Below are positions 16,290-23,813 of a stretch of DNA of 42,391 nucleotides, in pieces. This DNA comes from Bacteroidaceae bacterium (GTDB lineage: Bacteria; Bacteroidota; Bacteroidia; Bacteroidales; Bacteroidaceae). The notes under the pieces were generated by a model, which ran no database searches, was not told the origin of the DNA, and was given only the letters and a program-made list of their open reading frames with translations. The stretch covers positions 1 through 42,391 of the forward strand of contig JAFSKK010000053.1 of the NCBI GenBank assembly GCA_017448965.1, read 5' to 3'. Every line of letters begins with the position of its first letter. The first letter of the stretch is position 1. Both the position numbers and the translations under genes were made by a program.

Positions 16290-16615
16290 TGCACCTGCTC
16301 GAAGCCCTTTAATATCCTCTCACACCCATAAACATAGAGATAGAGAAACTTGTCATTTATTTCCTTATTGGGGTACAAGGAAAAGCAAGCATCAGACGAC
16401 CAGAATTCTTTATCATAGAAAAAGACACTCCCCGCGTTCCCTGTATTAACAACTACAGTTGTGTTCGCCTTACGGTTGGACTCGTTGTAATACCCCATAG
16501 GTGTGGAGCCACCATGTAAAACAGGGTAACCTTCACTTTCATTTAATTGAGATTTTGTTAGACGCTTACCTCTAAGAACCTTACAAACATCTCCTAACCT
16601 CTTCCACTCCACCAT
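16172..16615 (-). CDS. HsdS upstream fragment (TRD1), frameshifted
   Basis: The 147-residue product of the upstream frame without frameshifting. Residues 1 to about 103 are genuine HsdS sequence (TRD1, including GGSTPMGYYNES and NTGNAGSVFF). The last roughly 44 residues (from FEQVQCLLL) are read out of frame over the conserved spacer and carry no family signal. Its ATG lies 1 nt after the stop of the upstream small membrane protein gene. Confidence 0.6.
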   Translation of the reverse strand: MVEWKRLGDVCKVLRGKRLTKSQLNESEGYPVLHGGSTPMGYYNESNRKANTTVVVNTGNAGSVFFYDKEFWSSDACFSLYPNKEINDKFLYLYVYGCERILKGFEQVQCLLLILKPLKIYKSLSPPFQNNLVLFPFLILSQLLSKI

Positions 16616-16616
16616 A

Positions 16617-16868
16617 CTATAACAAACTTTTTAGTTGTTCAATTTCACTTTGTAATACTTGCTTTCTTATCATAGTATCACCCATTGTCGAGTCGCCAAC
16701 GAAGTGGTTGATAGAAGAAAGTGTTTTTAATTCAGCCTGCTTCTTCTTTATTTCACGCTTGATATTCGTCTTGTCGCTTCTATTATTTTGGTACAGAGCG
16801 ATAAGTGAGATCACGATGGCAATGATTGCTAAAATGTTCTCTTTGATGTAATCCCATATTGCTTCCAT
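16617..16868 (-). CDS. Small single-pass membrane protein (83 aa) between fic and hsdS
   Basis: The 83 residues begin MEAIWDYIKENILAIIAIVI, with one hydrophobic segment (about 11-27, ILAIIAIVISLIALYQN). A strongly charged, probably coiled-coil tail follows (KREIKKKQAELK, KQVLQSEIEQLKSLL). I recognise no family. It lies 16 nt downstream of fic and 1 nt upstream of hsdS in one operon. A role anchoring a partner at the membrane or as a toxin/antitoxin accessory is possible but only inferred from position. Confidence 0.72.
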   Translation of the reverse strand: MEAIWDYIKENILAIIAIVISLIALYQNNRSDKTNIKREIKKKQAELKTLSSINHFVGDSTMGDTMIRKQVLQSEIEQLKSLL

Positions 16869-16884
16869 ATTATTCTCCTCCCAA

Positions 16885-17622
16885 TTAATACTTGATTCTA
16901 AAATAATCGAGTACGGCTTTATACTGGTCTTGTGCAGAAAGGCAAGTGTCAGTCAGATAACCATCGGCATGACCCCACTCACGCAGACCTCGGTAATAGA
17001 ACATCTTCAGTTCGTCGGTGATGATGAAAGGAACAATGCCACTGCGCAGGCACTCCTTGAACATGACAAGACGCCCCACACGGCCATTACCATCCTGGAA
17101 CGGGTGTATCTTTTCAAAGCGAACATGAAAGTCGAGAATGTCTTCCAAAGTGTGCTGTTCCTTATCGTTGTAGCCCTCTATCAGTTGCTGCATGCTATCA
17201 TGTACCCGTTCCGGCTCACACGTTTCCTCACCACCCACCTCGTTAGGCAGACGTTTGTAGTCACCAACAGCAAACCAATCCTTGCGGCTGTCGGATGTGC
17301 CTGATTTCAAGATGCCATGCAGCGCCTTCACCAATTCTTCCGAAAGCGGCTCGCTTGCCTTGTCTATCATCAAGTCAATACAGCGGAAGTGATTCACTGT
17401 CTCGACGATATCATTCACGTTCACCGTCTCGTCAGCAGTCACACCAATGGTGTTCGTCTCAAAGATATAGCGTGTCTGCTCGTGCGTCAGACGACTACCC
17501 TCGATATGGTTCGAGTTATAGGTCAGGTCTATCTGCGTTTTGTGATAGATACTGCCTTTCAGCTTCATCTCTTTCTGCTCACGAAGGGCAGCAAGCAGTG
17601 GTGTTATGTTATTCTCCTTCAT
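16885..17622 (-). CDS. Fic domain protein (class II, self-inhibited)
   Basis: A 245-residue Fic/DOC protein. The active-site motif HPFQDGNGRVGR (173-184) matches HPFx(D/E)GNGRxxR exactly, so it should transfer AMP (or a related group) from a nucleotide to a protein. The N-terminal helix carries the inhibitory motif SNHIEG (37-42), that is (S/T)xxxE(G/N), which places it among the class II, internally inhibited Fic proteins. Its start overlaps the hsdM end by 14 nt, giving tight coupling. Fic genes inside type I RM operons recur in several phyla; whether it modifies the RM proteins or acts as a separate defence effector is unknown. Confidence 0.92.
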   Translation of the reverse strand: MKENNITPLLAALREQKEMKLKGSIYHKTQIDLTYNSNHIEGSRLTHEQTRYIFETNTIGVTADETVNVNDIVETVNHFRCIDLMIDKASEPLSEELVKALHGILKSGTSDSRKDWFAVGDYKRLPNEVGGEETCEPERVHDSMQQLIEGYNDKEQHTLEDILDFHVRFEKIHPFQDGNGRVGRLVMFKECLRSGIVPFIITDELKMFYYRGLREWGHADGYLTDTCLSAQDQYKAVLDYFRIKY

Positions 17623-19177
17623 TCTCCAATTCTTTTATAATTGTATCTATCTTCTGATTCAACTCATTCCCTTCTGCAATCAACTTCTCCAACTTGGCAT
17701 TGACCTCCTTGATGTCAATCACCTCACGAGTGTCCTCCTGCTCCACATAGCTGCTGACAGAGAGGTTGCAATCATTTTCCAGAATATCATCGTTCTTCAC
17801 CAACTTCGCCAGATAGTCAACATCTTGACGGTTGGCGTACAGCTCCATCATCTTGTCAAGATGCTCGTCCAAAAGCAGGTTCTTGTTACCATCTTTCACA
17901 AAGAGTTTGCTGGCATCGATAAAGAGTACGCTGCTGTCCACTTTGGCACTTTTCTTCAGCACAATGATACAAGTGGCGATACCCACACCAAAGAACAGGT
18001 TGGCAGGCAACTGAATGACACAATCCACATTGTTATGCTGAATCAGATACTGGCGGATTTTCTTCTCATCACCACCACGATAGAGCACACCAGGGAACTC
18101 TACAATAGCGGCTGTTCCTCGTTCACTGAGATGCCAAAGCATGTGCATCGTGAAAGCCAAGTCGGCTGCGCTCTTGGGAGCCAACACACCTGCTGGAGCA
18201 TAACGCTCATCATTGATCAAGATAGTGTTGTCCTTTCCCTCCCACTTCAAAGAATAAGGAGGATTGGACACGATGGCATCAAAAGGCGCATCCATCATGT
18301 GCTGTGGGTGCAACAGGGTGTCCTCCAAACGAATATCAAAATTGTCATAGTTGATATTGTGGAGGAACATATTGATGCGGCAAAGGTTGTAGGTGGTAGG
18401 ATTGATTTCCTGACCAAAGTACTTCAAATCAGGATTCTTCTTACCAACGGTCTTGGCGAACTTCAAGAGCAACGAACCAGAACCACAGGCTGGGTCATAC
18501 ACTTTCTGAATGTTGGGGTTGTTGTAGGATGCCAACTTCGCCAGCAACTCACTCACTTGCTGAGGCGTGAAGAACTCACCACCACTCTTGCCAGCAGCTG
18601 AGGCATACATCTGCATCAAGAACTCGTAAGTGTCACCAAAGGTGTCGTTGTCCGTATCGTTGTACTTAGAACCCAGTTCCATTTCGCCCACCGTCTTGAG
18701 CACCTTTGCCAAGAGCTGGTTACGCTTGATGACCGTATTGCCTATCTCTGCATTATCCACCAAGAAATCGCTGAACAGTCCTCGCAGGTCATCCTCCGAC
18801 TCTGTGCCCTGGGCAGATGCCTCGATGGAACTGAAAATCTTCGACAGCGTTTCATTCAGGTTGTCATCCTTGTCTGCATTCTTCACCACATTCTGGAACA
18901 GCTGGGAAGGCAGAATGAAATAGCCCTTCTCCTGCACCATCTTCTGACGGATATTCTCCGCCATCTCGTCGCTGATGCTGGCATAGTCAAAATCAGGTTC
19001 CCCTGCATCCTTCATCAGTTGGTGGATATAGTCGCAGATATTCTCCGAGATGAATCGATAGAAAATACTGCCCAAGACATAAGCCTTGAAGTTCCACCCA
19101 TCAATCGCCCCTCTCAAATCATTGGCGATTTTCCATATCGTCTTGTGCAGTTCTGCACGTTCTTTAGTTGTTGCCAT
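17609..19177 (-). CDS. hsdM: Type I restriction-modification DNA methyltransferase, M subunit
   Basis: A 522-residue N6-adenine methyltransferase. The N-terminal HsdM helical domain spans about 10-150. The SAM-binding motif I DPACGSGS lies at 228-235 and the catalytic NPPY at 305-308. A C-terminal helical segment (LEKLIAEGNELNQKID) would contact HsdS. It methylates the sequence chosen by HsdS and, with HsdR, forms the restriction complex. It is the first gene of the operon, 45 nt after a well-formed promoter. The length is normal for the family and no defect is seen. Confidence 0.96.
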   Translation of the reverse strand: MATTKERAELHKTIWKIANDLRGAIDGWNFKAYVLGSIFYRFISENICDYIHQLMKDAGEPDFDYASISDEMAENIRQKMVQEKGYFILPSQLFQNVVKNADKDDNLNETLSKIFSSIEASAQGTESEDDLRGLFSDFLVDNAEIGNTVIKRNQLLAKVLKTVGEMELGSKYNDTDNDTFGDTYEFLMQMYASAAGKSGGEFFTPQQVSELLAKLASYNNPNIQKVYDPACGSGSLLLKFAKTVGKKNPDLKYFGQEINPTTYNLCRINMFLHNINYDNFDIRLEDTLLHPQHMMDAPFDAIVSNPPYSLKWEGKDNTILINDERYAPAGVLAPKSAADLAFTMHMLWHLSERGTAAIVEFPGVLYRGGDEKKIRQYLIQHNNVDCVIQLPANLFFGVGIATCIIVLKKSAKVDSSVLFIDASKLFVKDGNKNLLLDEHLDKMMELYANRQDVDYLAKLVKNDDILENDCNLSVSSYVEQEDTREVIDIKEVNAKLEKLIAEGNELNQKIDTIIKELENEGE

Positions 19178-19222
19178 ACATCGTTATTCTAATGAGTTCT
19201 CATAGGTTTTAGTTTTCAGCTA

Positions 19223-19253
19223 CAAAGTTACGATTAAGTGAGGACAAAACAAA
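19223..19253 (-). promoter_or_regulatory. Promoter for the type I RM operon
   Basis: Minus-strand TTTG (19253-19250), 19 nt, TAACTTTG (19230-19223). It matches the Bacteroidetes consensus exactly, 45 nt before the hsdM ATG. The 25-bp inverted repeat at 19274-19411 begins 20 nt upstream of the -33 box. Confidence 0.8.
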
Positions 19254-19273
19254 ATAAAAGAGGAACTTTTTCC

Positions 19274-19411
19274 GTTGCAGTGTTGCAGTGTTGCAGTTTA
19301 AAAACAAAGGGTATGAAGTCAAAATATAACTCTATATTTATAATAAATATAGAAGTATTTTTTGGTGGGGGGAAGACCCTTCCGAGAACTGCAACACTGC
19401 AACACTGCAAC
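19274..19411. repeat. 25-bp perfect inverted repeat with 8-bp internal repeats, enclosing 88 bp
   Basis: The left arm (19274-19298) and right arm (19387-19411) are perfect reverse complements over 25 bp. Each is made of three near-identical 8-mers (TTGCAGTG, TTGCAGTG, TTGCAGTT on the left). The enclosed 88 bp contain another perfect stem, CTATATTTA-TAA-TAAATATAG (19332-19352), and no gene. It occupies part of the 510-bp gap between hsdM and the flavin reductase gene. The remainder of that gap (19412-19611) is not convincingly coding and has only short hairpins such as GCCGATTATTCGGC near 19510. Confidence 0.85.
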
Positions 19412-19611
19412 ACGTGCTAAATTTTTTTGAAAATTTTTGGCATGTGGAAACATACCTTCCAGTGTCGATTTATCGGCGGGAAAATTTGCGATTCATCGCG
19501 AGTGGGAATGCCGATTATTCGGCAGTGGAAGTGGCGTGGAGGGTGCTGAGCGTCGGGGGGGCGGCGAAATGTTCGAGCGTGCTTTTTTATGTGAATTTGT
19601 TTAGTTAAAAA

Positions 19612-19642
19612 TTGGCGGATGTTAAAATTATTCATAACTTTG
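19612..19642 (+). promoter_or_regulatory. Promoter for the flavin reductase / rhodanese-MBL pair
   Basis: TTG (19612-19614), 20 nt, TAACTTTG (19635-19642), 45 nt upstream of the ATG at 19688. Confidence 0.7.
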
Positions 19643-19687
19643 CAATCAGAAAAGAATGAGGAATTAGAAATCAAACATTGAGGAAGT

Positions 19688-20218
19688 ATGAACGACATGA
19701 AAAAGATTGACATCAAGACATTGGGGCGCGAGGATGCGTTCGACCTGATTGGCAGGCAGTGGATGCTCGTGACGGCGGGCACAAGTGAACAATTCAACAT
19801 GATGACGGCATCGTGGGGCGGCATCGGATGGCTGTGGAACAAGCCTGTGGCGTTCATCTTCATCCGTCCTGAACGATACACGCATGAGTTTATCGAGGCT
19901 AACGAACGGCTGACGCTGTCGTTCTATCCCGGGGACTGCCGCAAGGCTTTGCAAGTATGTGGCAGCAAGAGCGGCAGAGACACCAACAAGGTGGCTGAGA
20001 CAGGACTGAATTCCGTGGCGCTGGAGAGTGGAGCCATCACCTTCAAAGAGGCACGCCTGACACTCGATTGCCGCAAACTGTTCAAGACGGACATGAAGGC
20101 GGAGAACTTCATCGACAAGGACATCCTGGCGCGTTGGTATAACGACCAGCCTGGCGGCGGCTTGCACTCGGTCTATGTGGTGGAGATTGAACAGGCATAC
20201 GAACACCGACTGAGGTAA
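19688..20218 (+). CDS. Flavin reductase-like (FMN-binding split barrel) protein
   Basis: A 176-residue protein of the DIM6/NTAB flavin reductase-like family. Features include LVTAGTSEQFNMMTASWGG (about 27-45), the strand-loop that holds FMN phosphate in this fold, and FIFIRPERYTHEFIEANE (about 57-74). The length is typical. It probably binds FMN and carries out NAD(P)H-linked flavin or other redox chemistry; the substrate is unknown. It has no signal peptide and is cytoplasmic. The rhodanese-MBL gene follows 12 nt downstream, suggesting linked redox or sulfur chemistry, which is inference from position only. Confidence 0.87.
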   Translation: MNDMKKIDIKTLGREDAFDLIGRQWMLVTAGTSEQFNMMTASWGGIGWLWNKPVAFIFIRPERYTHEFIEANERLTLSFYPGDCRKALQVCGSKSGRDTNKVAETGLNSVALESGAITFKEARLTLDCRKLFKTDMKAENFIDKDILARWYNDQPGGGLHSVYVVEIEQAYEHRLR

Positions 20219-20230
20219 AACAGACAAAAT

Positions 20231-21286
20231 ATGAACAAGGCAATCACATGCATCATGGCCATGCTGGGGATAGGCACCTCTGCATGCAGCCAGTCTTACC
20301 AAGACCTGAACGTGGAAGAATTCTCCGCGTTGATAGAGACTCCCAACACACAATTAGTGGATGTCAGAACACCCGAAGAGTATGCCGAGGGACATCTGGA
20401 AGGTGCCATCAACATCGACCAGAAAAGCGAGTCTTTCATGTCGCAGGCAAAAGCAAAACTGGACACGACAAAAGCCGTGGCTGTCTATTGCCGCAGCGGC
20501 AGACGGTCGGCTGATGCTGCTACGAAACTGGCAGGAGAAGGCTTTCAAGTGATGAACCTGGAGGGGGGCATCCTTGCATGGAAAGAGAAGCAGATGCCTG
20601 TGACCGCCAGTACTACGGAGGTGGACATCTTCAAAACAAAAAGTGGAAAAACCGTGCGCATCTATGCCCTGATGCATGCCAGCATCCGCCTTGTGTTCGA
20701 CGGCAAAGAGGTGGAGATTGACCCTGTGAGAAAGTTGGGCGACCGCACAACTGACTACACGCTCCTACCCCAAGCGGACTTCATCTTCGTAACGCATGAG
20801 CATGGCGACCACTTTGACCGTGATGCCATCAAGCAACTGACCCGTACAGGCACACGGTTCATCACCAATCGGCGTTGTGCCGACATGGCGGGTTATGGGC
20901 TGGTCATGAACAATGGTGACCACGAAGACTTAAACTTTGGCATACATGTAGAGGCTGTCCCTGCTTACAACATCACAGAGGGGCACACGCAGTTTCATCC
21001 CAAGGGACGTGACAACGGCTACATCCTCACACTCGACGGCCTGCGCATTTACATTGCCGGCGACACGGAAGACATCTCCGAAATGGCTGACATCCACGAC
21101 ATCGACATCGCCTTCCTGCCCTGCAACCAACCCTACACGATGACAACAGAGCAGTTGGTAAAGGCTGCCAAGACCATCAAGCCCAAAATCCTCTTTCCAT
21201 ACCATTACGGTCAGACAGACGTCTCTTCCATTCCCGAGCAACTGAAAGTCGATGGAATAGACGTAAGAATCAGGCACTACGAATGA
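20231..21286 (+). CDS. Exported rhodanese / metallo-beta-lactamase-fold fusion protein
   Basis: The 351 residues start with a short signal sequence or weak lipoprotein signal (MLGIGTSACSQ, Cys19). A rhodanese domain (about 24-120) follows, with LVDVRTPEEYAEGH and the active-site loop CRSGRRS (Cys87). An MBL-fold domain (about 135-351) of the UlaG-like type has the metal motif THEHGDHFD (His189, His191, Asp193, His194), later IAGDTED and YHYGQTD. Both active sites look complete. Fusion of sulfurtransferase and MBL modules suggests handling of persulfide- or thiol-linked substrates, as in persulfide dioxygenase fusions, but this MBL domain looks more UlaG-like than ETHE1-like. A strong bidirectional terminator follows. 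Confidence 0.87.
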   Translation: MNKAITCIMAMLGIGTSACSQSYQDLNVEEFSALIETPNTQLVDVRTPEEYAEGHLEGAINIDQKSESFMSQAKAKLDTTKAVAVYCRSGRRSADAATKLAGEGFQVMNLEGGILAWKEKQMPVTASTTEVDIFKTKSGKTVRIYALMHASIRLVFDGKEVEIDPVRKLGDRTTDYTLLPQADFIFVTHEHGDHFDRDAIKQLTRTGTRFITNRRCADMAGYGLVMNNGDHEDLNFGIHVEAVPAYNITEGHTQFHPKGRDNGYILTLDGLRIYIAGDTEDISEMADIHDIDIAFLPCNQPYTMTTEQLVKAAKTIKPKILFPYHYGQTDVSSIPEQLKVDGIDVRIRHYE

Positions 21287-21302
21287 ATCTGCTCGGATAA
21301 AC

Positions 21303-21342
21303 AAAAAAGGGAGCCATCCACGACAGGATGGTTCCCTTTTTT
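21303..21342. terminator. Bidirectional intrinsic terminator
   Basis: A 17-bp stem (21303-21319 / 21326-21342) with loop ACGACA has A6 on the left and T6 on the right, so it works on both strands. It separates the convergent rhodanese-MBL and lipoprotein genes. Confidence 0.85.
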
Positions 21343-21360
21343 CTGTGTGTTGAATGGACA

Positions 21361-22167
21361 TCACTCCTTCACCACATCCTTCACCAATCTTACTGCCATC
21401 TCGAAGGCAGACACCGTACAACCACGAGCAGGCCAGATGCTGGCAAGAGAGATGCTCATATAGTCGTCGCTTGTTGACCAATACTCACCTTCTGTGGGCT
21501 TGCCGTCATCGGAGAAACTCCATGTCGTGAGAGGCAGGAACACCGCACCAGCAGTTTCCATCTTCTCCCAAGTGGCGGCATCATACACGTTGATGCTGGT
21601 CAAGTCGGTTTCGTCAGAAATGTTCTTGACATCGATGCTGCTGGATGTAACCTTGGCAGTGTCAGCCAACGAAGTGAACTGCACATCGGAAGGCTGTTCC
21701 CACGCATCAGGCAGCAAGATGATGCCCTTGGCACCTTCCACCGTTCCGTAAGCAATCAGGTTGATGGCGTTGGGACGATCCATCACCACATATTGCCACT
21801 CTTCAGCAGTGAGGGTGCGCCACTGATAGCCACCGCCGTTCATAATGGGTTGGGTACCCCAATCGACGAATTGGGCTTCATCTTCGCAACGCTCGTAGGT
21901 AGGTTTGTTGCCTGTGCCCCATCCGAACATGTCGAACACGTCCTTCTCGTCCCAATCGACATGCTCCTCTCCGAGTATCACCCACTGGTGCTCGGCAAAC
22001 TGGAGGGTGCCAACAGTTTTGGAATACTGCAGGTTTCCGCTCGAGAACTTCACTTGCTTGGTTTCACTCACAGAAAACACGCCATTGATCGTGCCTTCTT
22101 CCTTGCTGTCGCAACTTGCCAACAGCATAGCAGCGCACATTGCGCCAAAGAAAAGGATTTTCTTCAT
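21361..22167 (-). CDS. Lipoprotein with a Prevotella-type 'FSVS...FSSGNLQY' domain
   Basis: A 268-residue putative lipoprotein. The signal MKKILFFGAMCAAMLLASC ends in a good lipobox (LASC, Cys19). The mature part begins GVFSVSETKQVKFSSGNLQY, followed by FAEHQWVILG, DMFGWGTGNKP and WRTLTAEEWQYVV. It ends WSTSDDYMSISLASIWPARG and FEMAVRLVKDV. This resembles a common Bacteroidetes surface domain, related to the Fibrobacter succinogenes major-paralogue type; its function is unknown. It is preceded by the GGGtGRT gene on the same strand but separated from it by a hairpin, so it may be its own transcript. Confidence 0.8.
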   Translation of the reverse strand: MKKILFFGAMCAAMLLASCDSKEEGTINGVFSVSETKQVKFSSGNLQYSKTVGTLQFAEHQWVILGEEHVDWDEKDVFDMFGWGTGNKPTYERCEDEAQFVDWGTQPIMNGGGYQWRTLTAEEWQYVVMDRPNAINLIAYGTVEGAKGIILLPDAWEQPSDVQFTSLADTAKVTSSSIDVKNISDETDLTSINVYDAATWEKMETAGAVFLPLTTWSFSDDGKPTEGEYWSTSDDYMSISLASIWPARGCTVSAFEMAVRLVKDVVKE

Positions 22168-22200
22168 AGGTCAAATTTTGAAAATAGGTTAGTTTTTGAA

Positions 22201-22237
22201 AGAAGGCCCGCATCCACCTCTGGGATACGAGCCTTCT
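22201..22237 (-). terminator. Terminator after the GGGtGRT gene
   Basis: AGAAGGC (22201-22207) pairs with GCCTTCT (22231-22237), with inner ATCC/GGAT pairing. On the minus strand it is followed by TTTCAAAAAC, a weak U-tract. It sits 18 nt after the GGGtGRT stop. Confidence 0.55.
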
Positions 22238-22254
22238 GATGATAAGATGTGAAA

Positions 22255-23265
22255 TTACTTGTTCAGAGCAAGTGCCACGTTCACAGCGCATGCAACGGTG
22301 CAACCTACCATTGGGTTGTTACCAATGCCGAGGAAGCCCATCATCTCAACGTGAGCAGGAACGGAAGAAGAACCTGCGAACTGAGCGTCAGAGTGCATAC
22401 GGCCGAGAGTGTCAGTCATACCGTAAGAAGCAGGGCCTGCAGCCATGTTGTCTGGGTGGAGTGTACGACCTGTACCACCACCAGAAGCTACAGAGAAGTA
22501 AGGCTTGCCAGCGAGGACACGCTCCTTCTTGTAAGTACCTGCCACTGGGTGCTGGAAACGAGTTGGGTTGGTAGAGTTACCTGTGATGGAAACATCCACG
22601 TTCTCCTTCCAAAGGATGGCAACACCTTCACGAACGTCGTCAGCGCCGTAGCAGTTCACCTTGGCACGAGGACCATCAGAGTAAGCCTTAGTCTTCACCA
22701 CCTTGAGTTCGCCAGTGAAGTAGTCGAACTGAGTCTGCACGTAAGTGAAACCGTTGATACGAGAGATGATCATGGCAGCGTCCTTGCCCAGACCGTTGAG
22801 GATGCAACGGAGTGGCTTTTTACGTACCTTGTTAGCCATCTCAGCAATCTTGATGGCACCCTCAGCAGCAGCGAATGACTCGTGACCTGCGAGGAATGCG
22901 AAACACTCAGTCTCTTCGCGGAGCAGACGGGCAGCGAGGTTACCGTGACCGATACCTACCTTACGGTCGTCAGCCACAGAGCCAGGAATACAGAATGCCT
23001 GCAGACCGATACCGATAGCCTCGGCAGCGTCAGCAGCGTTCTTGCAACCCTTCTTCAAAGCGATAGCAGAACCTACCACGTAAGCCCACTTTGCGTTCTC
23101 GAAGCAGATGCGCTGAGTTTCTTCACATGTGATGTATGGATCGAGACCTGCCTTTTCGCAGATTTCGTTTGCCTCTTCGATAGAGGAAATGCCGTTCTCG
23201 TTCAAAGCAGCCAAAATCTGCTTCATGCGACGGTCTTGTGATTCGAATTTAACTTCTCTAATCAT
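22255..23265 (-). CDS. GGGtGRT family protein
   Basis: A 336-residue protein with the family-defining motif GGGTGRTLHPDNMAAGPASY (about 268-287) near its C-terminus. Other conserved-looking stretches are EKAGLDPYITCEETQRICFE (about 43-62), ECFAFLAGHESFAAAEGAIK and GFLGIGNNPMVGCTVACAVN. It is cytoplasmic, with no membrane segment. The family is named by this motif and has no established biochemical role. It is regularly found next to a NifU-like scaffold gene, as here (23814-24515), which points to Fe-S metabolism. A four-helix-bundle gene and AT-rich repeats separate the two in this genome. The family identification is firm; the function is not. Confidence 0.9.
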   Translation of the reverse strand: MIREVKFESQDRRMKQILAALNENGISSIEEANEICEKAGLDPYITCEETQRICFENAKWAYVVGSAIALKKGCKNAADAAEAIGIGLQAFCIPGSVADDRKVGIGHGNLAARLLREETECFAFLAGHESFAAAEGAIKIAEMANKVRKKPLRCILNGLGKDAAMIISRINGFTYVQTQFDYFTGELKVVKTKAYSDGPRAKVNCYGADDVREGVAILWKENVDVSITGNSTNPTRFQHPVAGTYKKERVLAGKPYFSVASGGGTGRTLHPDNMAAGPASYGMTDTLGRMHSDAQFAGSSSVPAHVEMMGFLGIGNNPMVGCTVACAVNVALALNK

Positions 23266-23358
23266 AGTCTTATTTACTATTTTTATATTTACTATTTACA
23301 ATTGACTTTATTAGCACATTTACAATCTTTCTATTTATCTATTTATATTATTATATTG
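23266..23358. repeat. AT-rich TTTACTATT-type repeat flank, left of the four-helix gene
   Basis: This 93-bp gap is very AT-rich and repeats TATTTACTATTT, TATTTAC and TATTTAT-like words. Similar words in the opposite orientation (AATAGTAAAT) lie on the other side of the four-helix gene at 23760-23813. No standard promoter box is visible for the GGGtGRT gene. Confidence 0.55.
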
Positions 23359-23736
23359 TCATATTTTGCTGATTTCATTACTGAGTATTTTCTTCTTGGT
23401 TGTCACGATGGAAGCTACTATAATTTTTAGGAGTTCAATGTTTTCATTCCGCAAGGGAGATAAACCATCAACACTTTTAATGCCGCTTTCACCTATGAGT
23501 TCTATCCAATGAGAAGTTTCGTCTAGTTCTTCTTCCACCATCTTCAACTTGTTGATAAAATCTTTATCAGACTTTGCAATACAAGCTGCGCAATAATTTG
23601 CATAAGGTGACGTTCCTGAACGCATGATTTGATTCGCCAATGCTTTAGAGGACGTTGAATAAGGCATATCGTCCACCAGTTCTATGATGCGTAAAGCGAA
23701 CTGCTTCAATCGAAACTTTAGCTCAGATTCCGTCAT
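23359..23736 (-). CDS. Four-helix-bundle protein (S23 / 23S rRNA intervening-sequence type)
   Basis: A 125-residue all-helical protein of the S23/IVP family. It begins MTESELKFRLKQFALRIIEL, with LANQIMRSGTSPYANYCAA (about 49-67) and EELDETSHWIEL (about 88-99), the usual conserved core. Members were first found inside 23S rRNA intervening sequences but many, as here, are free-standing chromosomal genes; their function is unclear. It is inserted between the NifU-like and GGGtGRT genes and is bordered on both sides by AT-rich TTTACTATT-like repeats, suggesting it arrived as a small mobile unit. Confidence 0.88.
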   Translation of the reverse strand: MTESELKFRLKQFALRIIELVDDMPYSTSSKALANQIMRSGTSPYANYCAACIAKSDKDFINKLKMVEEELDETSHWIELIGESGIKSVDGLSPLRNENIELLKIIVASIVTTKKKILSNEISKI

Positions 23737-23813
23737 TTACTAAATAATCCAATATTAAATAATTAAATATGAGAATGAATAGTAAATCGTAAATTGTTCA
23801 ATAGTAAATAAAA
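23737..23813. repeat. AT-rich AATAGTAAAT-type repeat flank, right of the four-helix gene
   Basis: The gap contains TTTACTAAATAAT, then AATAGTAAATCGTAAATTG and AATAGTAAATAAAAT. These are largely reverse-complementary to the repeats at 23266-23310, giving imperfect inverted flanks around the four-helix-bundle gene. Confidence 0.55.

Larger units (their letters stand above)
15525..16615 (-). pseudogene. hsdS: Type I restriction specificity subunit hsdS, interrupted by a -1 frameshift
   Basis: The reading frame opens at 16615 (MVEWKRLGDVCKVLRGKRL) and encodes target-recognition domain 1. The homologous reading then jumps to the -1 frame at 16304-16310 and continues to the stop at 15525 through TRD2. 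The joined protein would read ILKGLRAGAMPTIDSKAVED, as expected for HsdS, and be about 363 residues. The two conserved helical spacers begin IPIPSLSEQSRIVSILDTF and IPLPSLSEQSRIVSILDTF, the usual HsdS internal duplication. At the junction the minus strand reads A AAG GGC, a perfect X XXY YYZ slippery heptamer in the upstream frame. This may be a true mutation (one G lost), a phase-variable or programmed frameshift, or a sequencing error. Confidence 0.85.

Noticed and set aside
17606-18601. A 331-codon plus-strand frame opposite hsdM
   Set aside because: It is antisense to the well-supported methyltransferase and has a composition typical of reverse reading.
11400-19177. Phase-variable hsdS by site-specific inversion
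   Set aside because: No tyrosine or serine recombinase and no second inverted hsdS copy lie in the window. Only the frameshift route has direct sequence support.
19414-19608. A 64-codon plus-strand frame in the hsdM/flavin reductase gap
   Set aside because: It starts at GTG inside the inverted-repeat border, has no promoter or ribosome binding site, and resembles no family. The real promoter for the next gene lies after it.
22882-23241. A 119-codon plus-strand frame opposite the GGGtGRT gene
   Set aside because: It is antisense to a gene with a defining family motif, with no support of its own.
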